Source: CBDDBX01 sp965225955 (GTDB taxonomy: Bacteria > Acidobacteriota > Aminicenantia > UBA2199). From it: a stretch of DNA of 22,483 bases. This document shows positions 7,418 through 14,315 of this stretch, piece after piece. The translations under genes were made by a program, and so were the position numbers. Positions within the stretch are counted from its first letter, which is position 1; each line of letters opens with the position of its first letter. The stretch is from NCBI GenBank assembly GCA_965225955.1, contig CBDDBX010000013.1, positions 1 through 22,483 of the forward strand, read 5' to 3'. The notes beneath the pieces were generated by a model. That model saw only the letters and a program-made list of their open reading frames with translations. It was not told the DNA's origin and did no database searches.

Positions 7418-8203
7418 TCAACCACTGTAATCGAACTCAATATAGAGCTCTATACTATCTTCAACAATAGGAGGCGGTGGGTAAGGAGCGCCTCTTTTTA
7501 CTGCATACAGAGCCCTCTCATCAAGTCCTTCAATTCCAGGAGATTTTACAACACCGGACTTTACTATATTTCCGCCTCTGTCAATAACAAACCTTATCCC
7601 GCAAATAGCCGTTTTACCCGGGCTGCTTTTAAAAGGAGGAATATGCCAGTTTCCCGTTACCTTCTTACATATCCTTCTGTACCAGAGTCCCAGACTTCCT
7701 TTATCATAACCTGCACCGGATATCCCTCCGGCTTCTCTATACTCTTTTATGTTACCGGATTTCCAGTTCAGATCAGAAGCATTCCTGAATCCTGCAATAG
7801 CTACTTTTCCATTCAGATTATAACTGTCAGGAACTATTCTCATATTAAAATCAGGTATCTTAACTTCAGACAGAGACAATTTCACCTCTTCTTTTACTGC
7901 AAGCTTAAGAGAAAAGTCGCTGAAAAACGACATATCAGCATTCTGTTTCACATTTCCATTGCTATTTCTCTGTTTACCCACTCTTCTTTTTCCAGCAACA
8001 CCACTAATAGTGGCAGTTTTTTCTGCACCCTTCCTCTGCTCCCGGAAAACAAACTCTTTTGCCTTCTGCTCAAGTACAATATCAAAACTTCTGAGTTTCA
8101 CTTCGGGTATATCAGGCTCCACATAAAGCATTACCGCTATAAAAACAGCATGAGCGCAGATTGATAAAACTGCAAATGTAATATTTCTTAAATATCTATC
8201 CAT
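7418..8203 (-). CDS. tonB: TonB-family energy transducer
   Basis: TonB couples the inner-membrane proton motive force to outer-membrane receptors. The 261 residues show a short cytoplasmic N-terminus, one membrane anchor (residues ~9-28, TFAVLSICAHAVFIAVMLYV), a charged periplasmic linker and a C-terminal TonB fold from about residue 170. That fold is marked by WYRRICKKVTGNWHIPP, CGIRFVIDRGGNIVKSGVVKSPG, LDERALYAVKRGAPYPPPP and a final beta strand. The linker lacks the long Pro-Lys/Pro-Glu repeats of E. coli TonB and is instead Lys/Arg/Gln rich. No exbB or exbD is nearby. The gene is divergent from, and directly adjacent to, the riboswitch-controlled unit that contains a TonB-dependent receptor, so the two could serve together. 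Confidence 0.85.
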   Translation of the reverse strand: MDRYLRNITFAVLSICAHAVFIAVMLYVEPDIPEVKLRSFDIVLEQKAKEFVFREQRKGAEKTATISGVAGKRRVGKQRNSNGNVKQNADMSFFSDFSLKLAVKEEVKLSLSEVKIPDFNMRIVPDSYNLNGKVAIAGFRNASDLNWKSGNIKEYREAGGISGAGYDKGSLGLWYRRICKKVTGNWHIPPFKSSPGKTAICGIRFVIDRGGNIVKSGVVKSPGIEGLDERALYAVKRGAPYPPPPIVEDSIELYIEFDYSG

Positions 8204-8291
8204 TTTCTATAAAAAATAAATGACGCAAAAGTCTGAAAAATAGTTTCTAAAAATTAAATTATGTAACTATCAAAAGAATAATGAAATTATA

Positions 8292-8320
8292 TTTACATGA
8301 ATAGTCCCTTATGATATAGT
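8292..8320 (+). promoter_or_regulatory. Sigma70-like promoter of riboswitch unit 1
   Basis: TTTACA (8292-8297), a 17-base spacer and TATAGT (8315-8320), each 5 of 6 to consensus. The predicted start near 8326 falls at the first strand of the riboswitch P1 helix, which is the same layout as the other two riboswitch units. Confidence 0.65.
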
Positions 8321-8324
8321 GGGC

Positions 8325-8421
8325 TTTCCTCCGAGTCTTTCAGGCTAAGGCACATGCTATGCCCGTCAGACCGTTAGGGTTCTACTGGAAACGGTATTGC
8401 CTGCCGTATTTGCGAAGGAGG
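8325..8421 (+). promoter_or_regulatory. Moco-family riboswitch 1 (upstream of leader ORF and aldehyde dehydrogenase)
   Basis: Matches the Moco RNA motif by conserved blocks in order: CCTCCGAG (8328-8335), TAAGGC...GCTAT (a P3-type hairpin at 8346-8360), ACCGTTAGGG (8370-8379), a stem closed by a GAAA tetraloop (TACTG/CGGTA) and GCCTGCCGTATTTGCGAAGG. P2 pairs GTCT (8335-8338) with AGAC (8368-8371). P1 pairs TTTCCT (8325-8330) with AGGAGG (8416-8421), including two G-U pairs. This P1 strand is the Shine-Dalgarno of the leader ORF that starts at 8426, so ligand binding should hide it. It departs from consensus in the final block (TGCGAAGG rather than TTGGAAAGG) and is the most divergent of the three copies. 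Moco RNAs sense molybdenum or tungsten cofactor and usually switch genes off. Confidence 0.85.
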
Positions 8422-8425
8422 CAGG

Positions 8426-8584
8426 ATGAATTTAAAAGACATATTTCAAAAAAAACGGATCACATTACACAGTCGGATTATAGGTAGAAGAGGACATCCG
8501 CCTACGACAAAGCCTCCTTCCAAAGAAAAATCAGAAAAATTACTACACAACTTAAATCAAGGAGGCTATTATGATGAATTTTAA
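8426..8584 (+). CDS. 52-residue leader ORF between riboswitch 1 and the aldehyde dehydrogenase
   Basis: ATG at 8426 follows GAAGGAGG (8414-8421) at good spacing. The frame runs 52 codons to TAA at 8582-8584, overlapping the dehydrogenase start (8571) by 14 bases in another frame. The start occupies the position where wtpA starts after riboswitch 3, which supports its being translated. The peptide is basic, begins MNLKDIFQKKRITLHSR, has a Pro/Lys-rich middle (HPPTTKPPSKEKSEKLLHN) and ends GGYYDEF. I recognise no family. It contains the anti-Shine-Dalgarno segment at 8511-8520, so ribosomes moving along it would open that pairing and couple dehydrogenase translation to the leader. It could be a regulatory upstream ORF or a functional small protein. 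Confidence 0.55.
   Translation: MNLKDIFQKKRITLHSRIIGRRGHPPTTKPPSKEKSEKLLHNLNQGGYYDEF
8511..8567 (+). promoter_or_regulatory. Anti-Shine-Dalgarno switch element ahead of the aldehyde dehydrogenase
   Basis: AGCCTCCTT (8511-8519) is exactly complementary to AAGGAGGCT (8559-8567), the dehydrogenase ribosome binding site. The same segment shifted by one base, GCCTCCTTC (8512-8520), is exactly complementary to GAAGGAGGC (8414-8422), the 3' strand of riboswitch P1 and the leader-ORF ribosome binding site. The two 9-bp pairings are mutually exclusive, which is the expected design of an expression platform. Confidence 0.6.
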
Positions 8585-10205
8585 TAATTCAGTACCAAAA
8601 CCTTACAATGAACCGGTTAACCGCTATGAGCCGGGGTCACCGGAAAGAAAGAGTCTTAAGAAAGAGATCGAAAGACAGAAAAACCAGATAGTGGAAATTC
8701 CTCTTATTATTGACGGAAAAGAGGTAAGAACCGGAAATATAGGAAAAGTTGTTTCTCCTCACGATCACAATCATGTTCTGGCAGAATATCATATTGCCGG
8801 AGAGAAAGAGATCAAAATGGCAATAGATGCCGCATGCAGAGCAGGTGAAAAATGGAGTAACTTTCCATGGGACAAAAGAGCAGCTGTTTTCCTGAGACTT
8901 GCCTCAATGGTAGCTTCAGAATACAGAGATCTGATTAATGCATCTACAATGCTTGGACAGTCCAAAACAGTTCAGCAGGCAGAAATAGATTCAGCCTGCG
9001 AAATGGCAGACTTCCTGAGATTCAATGTCAGCTATATGGAAAGTATCTATTCACAACAGCCTGAATCAGCCAAAAACATGTGGAACCGTATGGAATTCCG
9101 CCCTCTTGAAGGTTTTATTTTCGCAATAACCCCATTTAACTTCACTGCTATTGCCGGAAACCTTGTTACAGCTCCTGCAATGATGGGTAACCCTGTAGTA
9201 TGGAAGCCATCAACAACATCACTTCTATCAAATTACTATCTGATGAGAATGTATAAAGAAGCAGGAATGCCTGACGGAGTTGTTAATTTTATTCCTGGCC
9301 CGGGTTCACTTATGGGAGACATTGTACTTCAGAGTGAAGATCTTGCTGGTATTCACTTCACAGGATCTACCGGAGTTTTTGCGAAACTGTGGCAGGGAGT
9401 CGGTGAGAATCTCAGATCCTACAGATCATTCCCAAGGCTGGTAGGGGAAACCGGCGGTAAAGACTATATCTTCATGCACAACAGTGCTGATGTGGAAAGA
9501 ACTGCTGTTGCTCTTACAAGAGGTTCATTTGAGTATCAGGGTCAGAAATGCTCCGCCTGCTCAAGAGCCTATATTCCTGAAAGTAAGTGGGAAGAGATTA
9601 AGAGCTATCTCGATAAGTTTATTCCTGAACTCAAAATGGGAGATCCTACAGATTTTACTGCATTTATGGGGGCAGTAATTGACGAAAAGAGTTTCGACAA
9701 CACAATGAAATATATCAACCGCGCAAAAGAGTCTGCAGATGCAGAAATAGTCTATGGGGGCAACGGTGATAAATCAAAGGGCTACTTTATTGAGCCAACA
9801 GTAATTATCGCTAAAAAACCTGATTATGAGACTATGTCTGAAGAGCTTTTTGCTCCTGTTCTGACTATCTATCTCTATGATGATGAGAAGCTGGAAGAGA
9901 CTCTTGAAATGGTTGACAGAACAACACCATATGCATTAACAGGTGCTGTTTTTGCAAGAGATCGTTACGTAATCGATCATCTGACAGAAACACTGAGACA
10001 CACAGCCGGTAACTTCTACATTAACGATAAACCAACCGGTGCAGTAGTAGGACAGCAGCCTTTCGGCGGAGGCAGAGCTTCCGGTACAAATGATAAAGCC
10101 GGTAGCTACCTCAATCTTCTGAGATGGACTTCTCCGAGAACCATTAAAGAGTGCTTCCTTCCTCACAGAGACTGGAGATATCCACATATGGAGGAAGAGA
10201 AGTAA
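8571..10205 (+). CDS. pruA: Aldehyde dehydrogenase, 1-pyrroline-5-carboxylate dehydrogenase type
   Basis: An NAD(P)+-dependent dehydrogenase of the ALDH superfamily, closest in pattern to the ALDH4/TIGR01236 P5C dehydrogenases that oxidise glutamate semialdehyde to glutamate. Family features include the N-terminal NEPVNRYEPGSPERKSLK and IPLIIDGKEVRTG, and the Rossmann segment ITPFNFTAIAGNLVTAPA. Others are HFTGSTGVF, general base E293 (GETGGKDYIF) and nucleophile C327 (QGQKCSACSR), plus a terminal PFGGGRASGTNDKAGS. The 544 residues match the family. No proline dehydrogenase or arginine catabolic gene is nearby. Instead the gene sits behind a Moco riboswitch and beside an AOR operon, so a broader aldehyde-oxidising, metal-free substitute role is possible. 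GGAGG precedes the ATGATG start, and the upstream pairing element can mask it. The TonB receptor follows after 43 bases, probably on the same transcript. Confidence 0.9.
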   Translation: MMNFNNSVPKPYNEPVNRYEPGSPERKSLKKEIERQKNQIVEIPLIIDGKEVRTGNIGKVVSPHDHNHVLAEYHIAGEKEIKMAIDAACRAGEKWSNFPWDKRAAVFLRLASMVASEYRDLINASTMLGQSKTVQQAEIDSACEMADFLRFNVSYMESIYSQQPESAKNMWNRMEFRPLEGFIFAITPFNFTAIAGNLVTAPAMMGNPVVWKPSTTSLLSNYYLMRMYKEAGMPDGVVNFIPGPGSLMGDIVLQSEDLAGIHFTGSTGVFAKLWQGVGENLRSYRSFPRLVGETGGKDYIFMHNSADVERTAVALTRGSFEYQGQKCSACSRAYIPESKWEEIKSYLDKFIPELKMGDPTDFTAFMGAVIDEKSFDNTMKYINRAKESADAEIVYGGNGDKSKGYFIEPTVIIAKKPDYETMSEELFAPVLTIYLYDDEKLEETLEMVDRTTPYALTGAVFARDRYVIDHLTETLRHTAGNFYINDKPTGAVVGQQPFGGGRASGTNDKAGSYLNLLRWTSPRTIKECFLPHRDWRYPHMEEEK

Positions 10206-10248
10206 GCAGCTGTCATAAGACCACCTGTGCAGTACTTTAGGAGGTAAA

Positions 10249-12153
10249 ATGAAATATATTGTCTGTGCTATTATTCTGAGCCTGACGCTTCTACCCCTCA
10301 GCGCTGAAGAAAGTAAAGAGGAGAAAAAGCAGAAGAACGAAAAGATAATTGAAGAAATTGTTGTAACAGGTAAAACACCTGCTCAGCAGCCAATATCTTC
10401 AGTATCCAGAATCGGGTTACAGAAGCTGGAGAAAACTGGAAGTTCAAACCTTTCAGATATCATGAGCTTCAGTCCTGGTGTACATGTATCACAGGGACAG
10501 AAAGGCGATTCCAGCATAAATATCCGTGGACTCGGTAGTAACAGGGTTACCCTTATGTATGACGGAATACCTGTATATGAGCCCTATTTTAACAGCTTCA
10601 ATTTAAATACTTTTCCAAGTACTGCAATTAAAGAGATTAAGGTAATTAAAGGTGCCAGTTCAGTTCTCTACGGTCCAAACACAATGGGCGGAGTAGTTAA
10701 TGTAATTACAAAGAGAACCCTTAAACCATATCTGTCACTTAATACCAGATTCTCAAACAACTCTACCGCCCTTGTAGCTGCATCAGGTGGATATACAAAT
10801 GAAAAATTTGCAGTTTTTGCAAATGCTACTTTTGATAAGTCTGACGGTTTTGACTTTAAAAGCAGTGAAGGCAAAACCGTCCAGAGAGCTCTCAGCAACT
10901 ATGATCGCAAAAACTTTACAGGTAAGTTCTACTTCTATCCTACTGAAGAGAGCGAGATCATGGCTGAGATTCTTTACTACAACTCAAATTACGGAGTTCC
11001 TGCAGCTTATGAAGTAAAAGAGCTGAAATCAAGATACTGGAACTTCAGAGACTGGGACAGACTCCAGCTCAACCTTGGTGGTACTACAGGTTTTCTTGAT
11101 AAAGGTCTTCTTAAGATCAGAGGATACTATGTTCACCACTACAATGTTCTTGAAGATTATAAAACTCCTGCAAAAGAGATTCGCAGATGGGTTTCCACAT
11201 ACAAGAACTACTCTCTTGGTGCTTCAGCAATCGGAGAGTATCAGTTCTCTGAAAAAAACACCCTTAAATTCAGTCTTATTGGAAGCACAAACCGCGTAAG
11301 AACTCAGTCTGACGCAGGAGAAGAGTGGGAAAAATTCACACGTCAGGTATACTCAATCGGCATTGAGGATCACATTTCACTTAATGAGAAACTGAAAATT
11401 ACCCTCGGAGCCAGTGTGGATTTCCTCAAAAAAGATTCAGGTTCAAACAAGACAAGTTTTAACCCTATTGCGGGAATAAAGTTCAGCGCATCAGATGCAA
11501 TTGACCTGAGAGCTTCTGTTTCAGGTAAATCACGTTTTCCTTCAATGAAATCACTCTACGGCAGAGATGGTAATACAGATCTTGCTTCAGAAGTTGCTAC
11601 CAACTACGAAGTTGGTTTTACTCTTAAAAAATGGGTGAATACAGAAGTATCATTCTTCTATAACAGAATCACTGATATGATTCAGTCAGTCAGAGGATCA
11701 GATGGCTACAAAATGTATAGAAATGTTGGTAAAGCTGATCTTAAAGGTCTGGAAGTGGAAGTAAGTAAAAATCTTGGTCTCCTGAGTTTAAGCACAAGCT
11801 ACTCATATATCAAAACTGAAGATAAAGAGACCGGAGAACCTGTTGACTACGTTCCATCTTCACAGTTCAACTTCTTTGCCAGCTTCGGTAGCTACAAAGG
11901 TTTCACTCTTTCACTCTGGGGCATTGCCACCAATGAATCACAGGCTCTTATCTTTGATAAAAAGAGTGGCACAAACAGTAAAATTGCCATCGACGGCTAT
12001 GCTGTATTCAACATGAGACTGGAAAAAAGGATCTCAATGGTTACACTCTTTGTTAGTGTAGAGAACCTGTTTAACAAGAAGTACTTCACAGAACCAGGTT
12101 TCCCTATGGTTGCCAGAAGACTGAGTCTCGGTTTTAATGTACTTGTTGATTAA
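10249..12153 (+). CDS. TonB-dependent outer-membrane receptor (plug and barrel), riboswitch-controlled
   Basis: A 634-residue receptor with a signal peptide (MKYIVCAIILSLTLLPLSA), a charged stretch, and a TonB box-like IIEEIVVTGK. The plug domain runs over residues ~45-150 (LSDIMSFSPGVHVSQGQ, INIRGLGSNRVTLMYDGIPV, IKVIKGASSVLYGPNTMGGV), and the rest is a beta-barrel ending in ENLFNKKYFTEPGFPMVARR and a terminal beta strand. It belongs to the compact vitamin B12/siderophore-type receptors (BtuB/CirA size), not the larger Oar type found at the right end of the window. AGGAGG precedes the ATG. It is placed directly behind the dehydrogenase in riboswitch unit 1. Because that riboswitch senses Mo/W cofactor, uptake of tungstate or molybdate, or a chelate of them, is the leading inference. 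The substrate is not visible in the sequence. Confidence 0.9.
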   Translation: MKYIVCAIILSLTLLPLSAEESKEEKKQKNEKIIEEIVVTGKTPAQQPISSVSRIGLQKLEKTGSSNLSDIMSFSPGVHVSQGQKGDSSINIRGLGSNRVTLMYDGIPVYEPYFNSFNLNTFPSTAIKEIKVIKGASSVLYGPNTMGGVVNVITKRTLKPYLSLNTRFSNNSTALVAASGGYTNEKFAVFANATFDKSDGFDFKSSEGKTVQRALSNYDRKNFTGKFYFYPTEESEIMAEILYYNSNYGVPAAYEVKELKSRYWNFRDWDRLQLNLGGTTGFLDKGLLKIRGYYVHHYNVLEDYKTPAKEIRRWVSTYKNYSLGASAIGEYQFSEKNTLKFSLIGSTNRVRTQSDAGEEWEKFTRQVYSIGIEDHISLNEKLKITLGASVDFLKKDSGSNKTSFNPIAGIKFSASDAIDLRASVSGKSRFPSMKSLYGRDGNTDLASEVATNYEVGFTLKKWVNTEVSFFYNRITDMIQSVRGSDGYKMYRNVGKADLKGLEVEVSKNLGLLSLSTSYSYIKTEDKETGEPVDYVPSSQFNFFASFGSYKGFTLSLWGIATNESQALIFDKKSGTNSKIAIDGYAVFNMRLEKRISMVTLFVSVENLFNKKYFTEPGFPMVARRLSLGFNVLVD

Positions 12154-12177
12154 GTAAAACAAATCTATTTATAATTT

Positions 12178-12205
12178 GTAAGGGCAAGGCATGCCTTGCC
12201 CCTAC
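12178..12205. repeat. Near-perfect 28-bp palindrome after the TonB receptor
   Basis: GTAAGGGCAAGGCA followed by TGCCTTGCCCCTAC: 13 of 14 pairs are complementary, and the inner 20 bases are a perfect palindrome. It starts 25 bases after the receptor stop. Sequences of the GTAGGGGC...GCCCCTAC type are common intergenic palindromic repeats in many bacteria (from general knowledge). It may stabilise or end the mRNA, but no T-run follows. Confidence 0.7.
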
Positions 12206-12330
12206 ATCAACCCCAACAAAACACTCTGAACATTTCAGATTTATCTCTTTTTTCAGAGAAAAAACGTCACTTTCAGCTATTTATCTGATTAAATAAATTA
12301 AATTTTTTCGATATTTTTTTATCGCCTCTC

Positions 12331-12359
12331 TTGAAAATTGAAAGATTTCTATTTATGAT
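12331..12359 (+). promoter_or_regulatory. Sigma70-like promoter of riboswitch unit 2
   Basis: TTGAAA (12331-12336), a 17-base spacer and TATGAT (12354-12359), each 5 of 6 to consensus. The predicted start near 12366 coincides with the first P1 strand of riboswitch 2. The stretch between the palindrome and this promoter (12206-12330) is A/T rich and shows nothing else. Confidence 0.7.
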
Positions 12360-12364
12360 TATCA

Positions 12365-12473
12365 TATACCACTTCCGAGTTAAACCGTTCTAAGGCTCCG
12401 GCTATGAACATTAACCGAAGGGTAGAATGGGAAACTGTACTGCCTCCCGTAATTTGGAAAGGATCTGGGTATA
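12365..12473 (+). promoter_or_regulatory. Moco-family riboswitch 2 (upstream of AOR)
   Basis: The copy closest to the Moco RNA consensus. Its blocks are CTTCCGAG (12372-12379), TAAGGCTCCGGCTAT inside a GTTC/GAAC stem (P3), ACCGAAGGGT, a GAAA-capped stem (ATGG GAAA CTGT), GCCTCCCGTAATTTGGAAAGG. P2 pairs GTTAA (12379-12383) with TTAAC (12411-12415). P1 has an outer helix TATACC (12365-12370) with GGTATA (12468-12473) and an inner CTT/AAG. Unlike copies 1 and 3, the P1 3' strand does not contain a ribosome binding site. The AOR start lies ~80 bases further on, behind a separate hairpin. Repression of AOR-operon expression by bound cofactor is the family norm, although activation cannot be excluded here because AOR uses the cofactor. 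Confidence 0.95.
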
Positions 12474-12492
12474 ACAATTATTTTTAATCGTT

Positions 12493-12527
12493 GTGCCTAT
12501 CCGATAAGTCTGACGCTTATCAGGCAC
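12493..12527 (+). promoter_or_regulatory. Hairpin between riboswitch 2 and the AOR ribosome binding site
   Basis: GTGCCT (12493-12498) pairs with AGGCAC (12522-12527), and GATAAG (12503-12508) pairs with CTTATC (12516-12521), with ATCC bulged on the 5' side. It ends 9 bases before AAGGAGGT (12537-12544). An A-run, not a T-run, follows, so it is not an intrinsic terminator. It is a likely part of the expression platform or a 5' stabiliser. Confidence 0.55.
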
Positions 12528-12551
12528 CAAAAAAAGAAGGAGGTAGTTCTT

Positions 12552-14291
12552 ATGAACAAGTTCATCCGTGTCAATATGACAACAAAACAGATCACTACTG
12601 AAGAGGTTCCTGAAAAATATGCTGGTCTTGGAGGCCGGGCATTAACCTCAAATTTAGTTAATGATGAGGTAAAACCTACCTGTCATCCTCTGGGCAAAAA
12701 CAATAAACTGATCTTTGCCCCCGGATTACTCAGTGGAACCTTTGCTCCAAATTCAGGCCGAATGTCAGTAGGCGCCAAAAGTCCTTTAACAGGAACAATT
12801 AAAGAATCCAATACCGGAGGTACATTTTCACAGCAGATGGCCAGAATGGGAATAAAAGCTCTGGTTATAGAAGGAAAACCTGAAGAGGAAGGTTTCTTTA
12901 TACTGAAAATCACAATGGATGGAGTTACTCTGGAAGAGTGTCCCGAAGAGATTCTGGGAGGCTGCGGTAACTATAAAGCTATTGAGGTACTAAGTGAGAA
13001 ATATGGAGCAAAAGTTGGTATAGCTCTGGCTGGCCCTGCAGGAGAGTATCGCCTGCCTTCAGCCAATATCTCTTTTAAAGATCCTGATGGCAATATGCGT
13101 AGTGCAGGGCGTGGTGGTCTTGGAGCAGTTCTTGGCTCAAAACAGGTGAAAGCACTTGTTATTGATGACGCAGGCTCAGGAAAGGTAGCAATTGCAGAAC
13201 CTGATAAATTCAGAGATGCTTCAAAAGTCTTTGCCAAAGCCCTTATGGATCATCCCGTAGCAGGTCAGGGACTGGCTCTTTATGGTACAGATGTTCTTGT
13301 TAATATCATAAATGAAACAGGTGGATTGCCATCCTACAACTTCACAAAAGGAAGAATTGAACATAATGACAATATTTCCGGCGAAACTCTTAATGCAACA
13401 ATTACAGAGAGAGGAGGAGACGGAAAGGTATCTCACGGCTGTCATGCGGGATGTATTATGAAATGTTCCCAATGGTACCCTGATAAAAAAGGGAAATATA
13501 TTACCAGTGGCTTTGAATACGAAACTATATGGGGACTTGGAGCTGACGCAGGAATAGAGAGTCTCGATGATATCGCATACATCGACCGTGCAATGGATGA
13601 CATGGGAGTGGACAGTATCGAAACCGCAGTTACTGTAGCAACTGCTATGGAAGGAGGACTTCTTCCGTGGGGAGATGGCAAAGCTGTTCTTGAAGCAGTT
13701 AAAGAGATTGCCAAACCGACCCCTATAGGCCGTATTATCGGTTCCGGCTGTGCAATTGCAGGTAAGATGTGTGGTCTTCACAGAGTTCCTGTTGTTAAAG
13801 ATCAGGCTATACCAGCTTACGATCCACGTGCAATTAAAGGTATTGGTTTAACCTACGCAACCACAACAATGGGTGCTGACCATACTGCAGGATACTGTAT
13901 ATCCGGTAACGTTCTGAAAGTTGGTGCGGACATTGATCCTCTGAAAAAAGAGGGACAGATTGAATACGCAAGAGCTATGCAGATCGGTACCGCCGCAGTT
14001 GACAGTACCGGCATGTGCCTCTTTGTATATTTCGGCATTGCAGATAACCCGGATGGATATCAGGCCCTTATCGATATGATTAATGCTCAGTACGGCATCT
14101 CACTAACTGCTGCAGATGTAGATAAGCTTGGGGAATCTGTACTTAAAGTTGAAAGAGATTTCAACAGGAAAGCAGGTTTTACAAATCACCATGATCGTCT
14201 TCCTGAATTTATGGAATATGAGCCTCTGCCACCTCATAATGAGGTCTGGGATTTTACCCCTGAAGAGATTGACGAAGTTTATAACTTCTAA
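12552..14291 (+). CDS. aor: Tungsten-type aldehyde:ferredoxin oxidoreductase (AOR family)
   Basis: Enzymes of this family oxidise aldehydes to carboxylic acids (or the reverse) with ferredoxin, using a bis-pterin tungsten cofactor and one 4Fe-4S cluster in the cytoplasm. The 579 residues show the N-terminal domain (FIRVNMTTKQITTEEVPEKYAG-type opening, GGRALTSNL, RMSVGAKSPLTGTIKESNTGG) and AGPAGEYRLPSANISFKDPDG. The cluster ligands are C297, C301 and C305 (HGCHAGCIMKCSQ), with D484...C489 (DSTGMC) matching the spacing of D489/C494 in Pyrococcus furiosus AOR. The first pair is C-x3-C here, against C-x2-C in that enzyme, which suggests another AOR clade. AAGGAGGT precedes the ATG. It leads an operon of cofactor sulfur-carrier genes under riboswitch 2. 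The natural substrate is unknown; aldehydes from amino-acid fermentation are plausible. Confidence 0.93.
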   Translation: MNKFIRVNMTTKQITTEEVPEKYAGLGGRALTSNLVNDEVKPTCHPLGKNNKLIFAPGLLSGTFAPNSGRMSVGAKSPLTGTIKESNTGGTFSQQMARMGIKALVIEGKPEEEGFFILKITMDGVTLEECPEEILGGCGNYKAIEVLSEKYGAKVGIALAGPAGEYRLPSANISFKDPDGNMRSAGRGGLGAVLGSKQVKALVIDDAGSGKVAIAEPDKFRDASKVFAKALMDHPVAGQGLALYGTDVLVNIINETGGLPSYNFTKGRIEHNDNISGETLNATITERGGDGKVSHGCHAGCIMKCSQWYPDKKGKYITSGFEYETIWGLGADAGIESLDDIAYIDRAMDDMGVDSIETAVTVATAMEGGLLPWGDGKAVLEAVKEIAKPTPIGRIIGSGCAIAGKMCGLHRVPVVKDQAIPAYDPRAIKGIGLTYATTTMGADHTAGYCISGNVLKVGADIDPLKKEGQIEYARAMQIGTAAVDSTGMCLFVYFGIADNPDGYQALIDMINAQYGISLTAADVDKLGESVLKVERDFNRKAGFTNHHDRLPEFMEYEPLPPHNEVWDFTPEEIDEVYNF

Positions 14292-14315
14292 GATCAGCGG
14301 AGAAAGACATAACTA

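Noticed and set aside
7643..8164. Plus-strand open frame inside tonB
   Set aside because: It is the antisense shadow of tonB: cysteine, serine and isoleucine-rich translation with no motif and no ribosome site.
8325..8421. A different riboswitch class (cobalamin, TPP or similar) for copy 1
   Set aside because: Block order, GAAA-capped stem and the GCCTGCCG...GAAGG end align with copies 2 and 3. No B12-box or THI-box sequence is present.
8571..10205. Plain proline-catabolic role for the dehydrogenase
   Set aside because: Not excluded, but no proline dehydrogenase or arginine pathway gene is nearby and the Moco riboswitch argues for another regulatory logic. The family name is kept because the sequence matches it.
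12493..12535. Intrinsic terminator between riboswitch 2 and AOR
   Set aside because: The hairpin is followed by an A-run on the coding strand, with no T-run needed for termination.
13221..13781. Minus-strand open frame inside AOR
   Set aside because: The opposite strand encodes an intact AOR with conserved ligands across this stretch, and the antisense product has no recognisable features.
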